In this document: piece after piece, positions 58,957-59,219 of the stretch | Layout of the letters: each line of letters starts with the position of its first letter | Numbering within the stretch: position 1 is the first letter of the stretch | NCBI GenBank assembly: GCA_017440755.1 | Contig: JAFSGP010000024.1 | Coordinates: 1-59,219 of the forward strand | Direction of reading: 5' to 3' | DNA from: Clostridia bacterium | GTDB lineage: Bacteria; Bacillota; Clostridia; Oscillospirales; Acutalibacteraceae | Length of the DNA: 59,219 nt | The notes under the pieces: model-generated | Databases searched by the model: none | Told to the model about the DNA's origin: nothing | Seen by the model: only the letters and a program-made list of their open reading frames with translations | Made by a program: the position numbers and the translations under genes

Positions 58957-58996
58957 AAAAAATCTCGGCAACCGTTTCGGTTGCCGAGATTTTTTT
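58957..58996 (+). terminator. Intrinsic terminator after the YgjV gene
   Basis: An 18-bp stem (58957-58974 with 58978-58995), a TTT loop and a T-run. Confidence 0.9.
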
Positions 58997-58998
58997 GG

Positions 58999-59039
58999 CG
59001 CCTTAAGGCGTGGGAATAAACCCCCAGTTCTACTGGGGG
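58999..59039. repeat. IS200/IS605-type terminal hairpins
   Basis: CGCCTTAAGGCG (58999-59010) is self-complementary, and CCCCCAGT/ACTGGGGG (59021-59039) forms a hairpin directly before the transposase remnant. This is the subterminal structure expected at the left end of IS200/IS605 elements. Confidence 0.6.
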
Positions 59040-59219
59040 AAGATAAAAGCTTTAGCAAAAGAAAAACCTCCGTGATACATGGGAGCAGGCATTTTTGGTG
59101 TCGAGGATATTACGTAGATACGGTTGGCAAGAACAAGAAAGTCATTGAAGAGTATATACGAAATCAGCTGGAAGAAGATTACTCGAGTGATCAAATCAGC
59201 ATGAAGGAGTATATGGACC
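59039..59219 (+). pseudogene. tnpA: IS200/IS605 TnpA remnant, 5'-deleted and cut by the window end
   Basis: In frame, the C-terminal part of an IS200-type Y1 transposase can be read: SRHFWCRGYYVDTVGKN, then EEYIRNQLEED and KEYMD, running off the window. The residue before YVDTVG and the helix that follows match TnpA well; the catalytic tyrosine is normally in a helix near this end. The N-terminal two thirds, including the HUH metal motif, are missing: only about 30 nt separate the left-end hairpin from the conserved C-terminal part. The copy should therefore be unable to move by itself. Confidence 0.75.

Overview
The window reads as a chromosome segment of an endospore-forming, Gram-positive anaerobe of the class Clostridia, probably near the Oscillospirales/Ruminococcaceae. 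The evidence is: sporulation genes (spoIVA, a SpoIVFA/SpoIVFB-like pair, SpoIID- and SpoVB-like genes, ylmC); the Gram-positive polymerase polC; classic Firmicute gene orders (infC-rpmI-rplT, plsX-acp-rnc-smc-ftsY, rpsB-tsf-pyrH-frr-uppS-cdsA-dxr-rseP-ispG-polC); strong AGGAGG ribosome binding sites; many TTG/GTG starts; sigma-A promoters close to TTGACA-17-TATAAT. Genes are GC-rich except for a short AT-rich island near 43.1-44.5 kb. The species assignment is inference.

Layout. 1-4.7 kb: pyruvate kinase, a histidine phosphatase, a small membrane protein, an alanyl-tRNA editing protein and a YebC-type translation factor. 4.7-11.8 kb: a sporulation block. A four-gene minus-strand operon (carboxypeptidase-regulatory-like protein, SpoIID/peptidoglycan-binding protein, peptidoglycan-binding protein, SpoVB-like flippase) diverges from spoIVA and an M23/M50 pair, and both directions have sequences resembling sigma-E promoters. 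11.8-13.2 kb: infC-rpmI-rplT behind a perfect promoter and a structured leader; infC starts with AUA. 13.2-31.5 kb: about 18 kb of closely packed plus-strand housekeeping genes with no clear internal terminator (rRNA methyltransferase, dprA, topA, trmFO, plsX, an acyl-carrier-like gene, rnc, smc, ftsY, rdgB, yhbY, a nadD-yqeK fusion, an LCP protein, rsfS, leuS). 31.5-37.5 kb: rpsU, yqeG, an endonuclease IV-like gene, efp, a zinc-ribbon protein, then a Crp/Fnr regulator with a three-gene ABC importer. 37.5-42.8 kb: tRNA-Ala with decayed copies, two peptidases, an oxidoreductase and a divergent UPF0303 gene. 42.8-44.5 kb: tRNA-Thr with broken partial copies on both sides, hairpin repeats and two AT-rich orphan genes. 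44.6-57.8 kb: ylmC, then translation, ribosome recycling, isoprenoid, lipid and envelope-protease genes ending in polC. 57.8-59.2 kb: a structured element behind polC, fucU, a YgjV-like protein and a broken IS200/IS605 transposase. Related IS200/IS605-style hairpins lie at both ends of the window.

No complete new defence or metabolic system is visible. The points most worth a second look are: an acyl-carrier protein lacking the phosphopantetheine serine between plsX and rnc; rseP apparently starting at AUC; two three-way-junction elements (polC 3' side and tRNA-Thr leader); an AT-rich insert between tRNA-Thr and a tRNA-Thr 3' remnant; a perfect palindrome between promoter and start of the Crp/Fnr gene; and the divergent sporulation promoter region.
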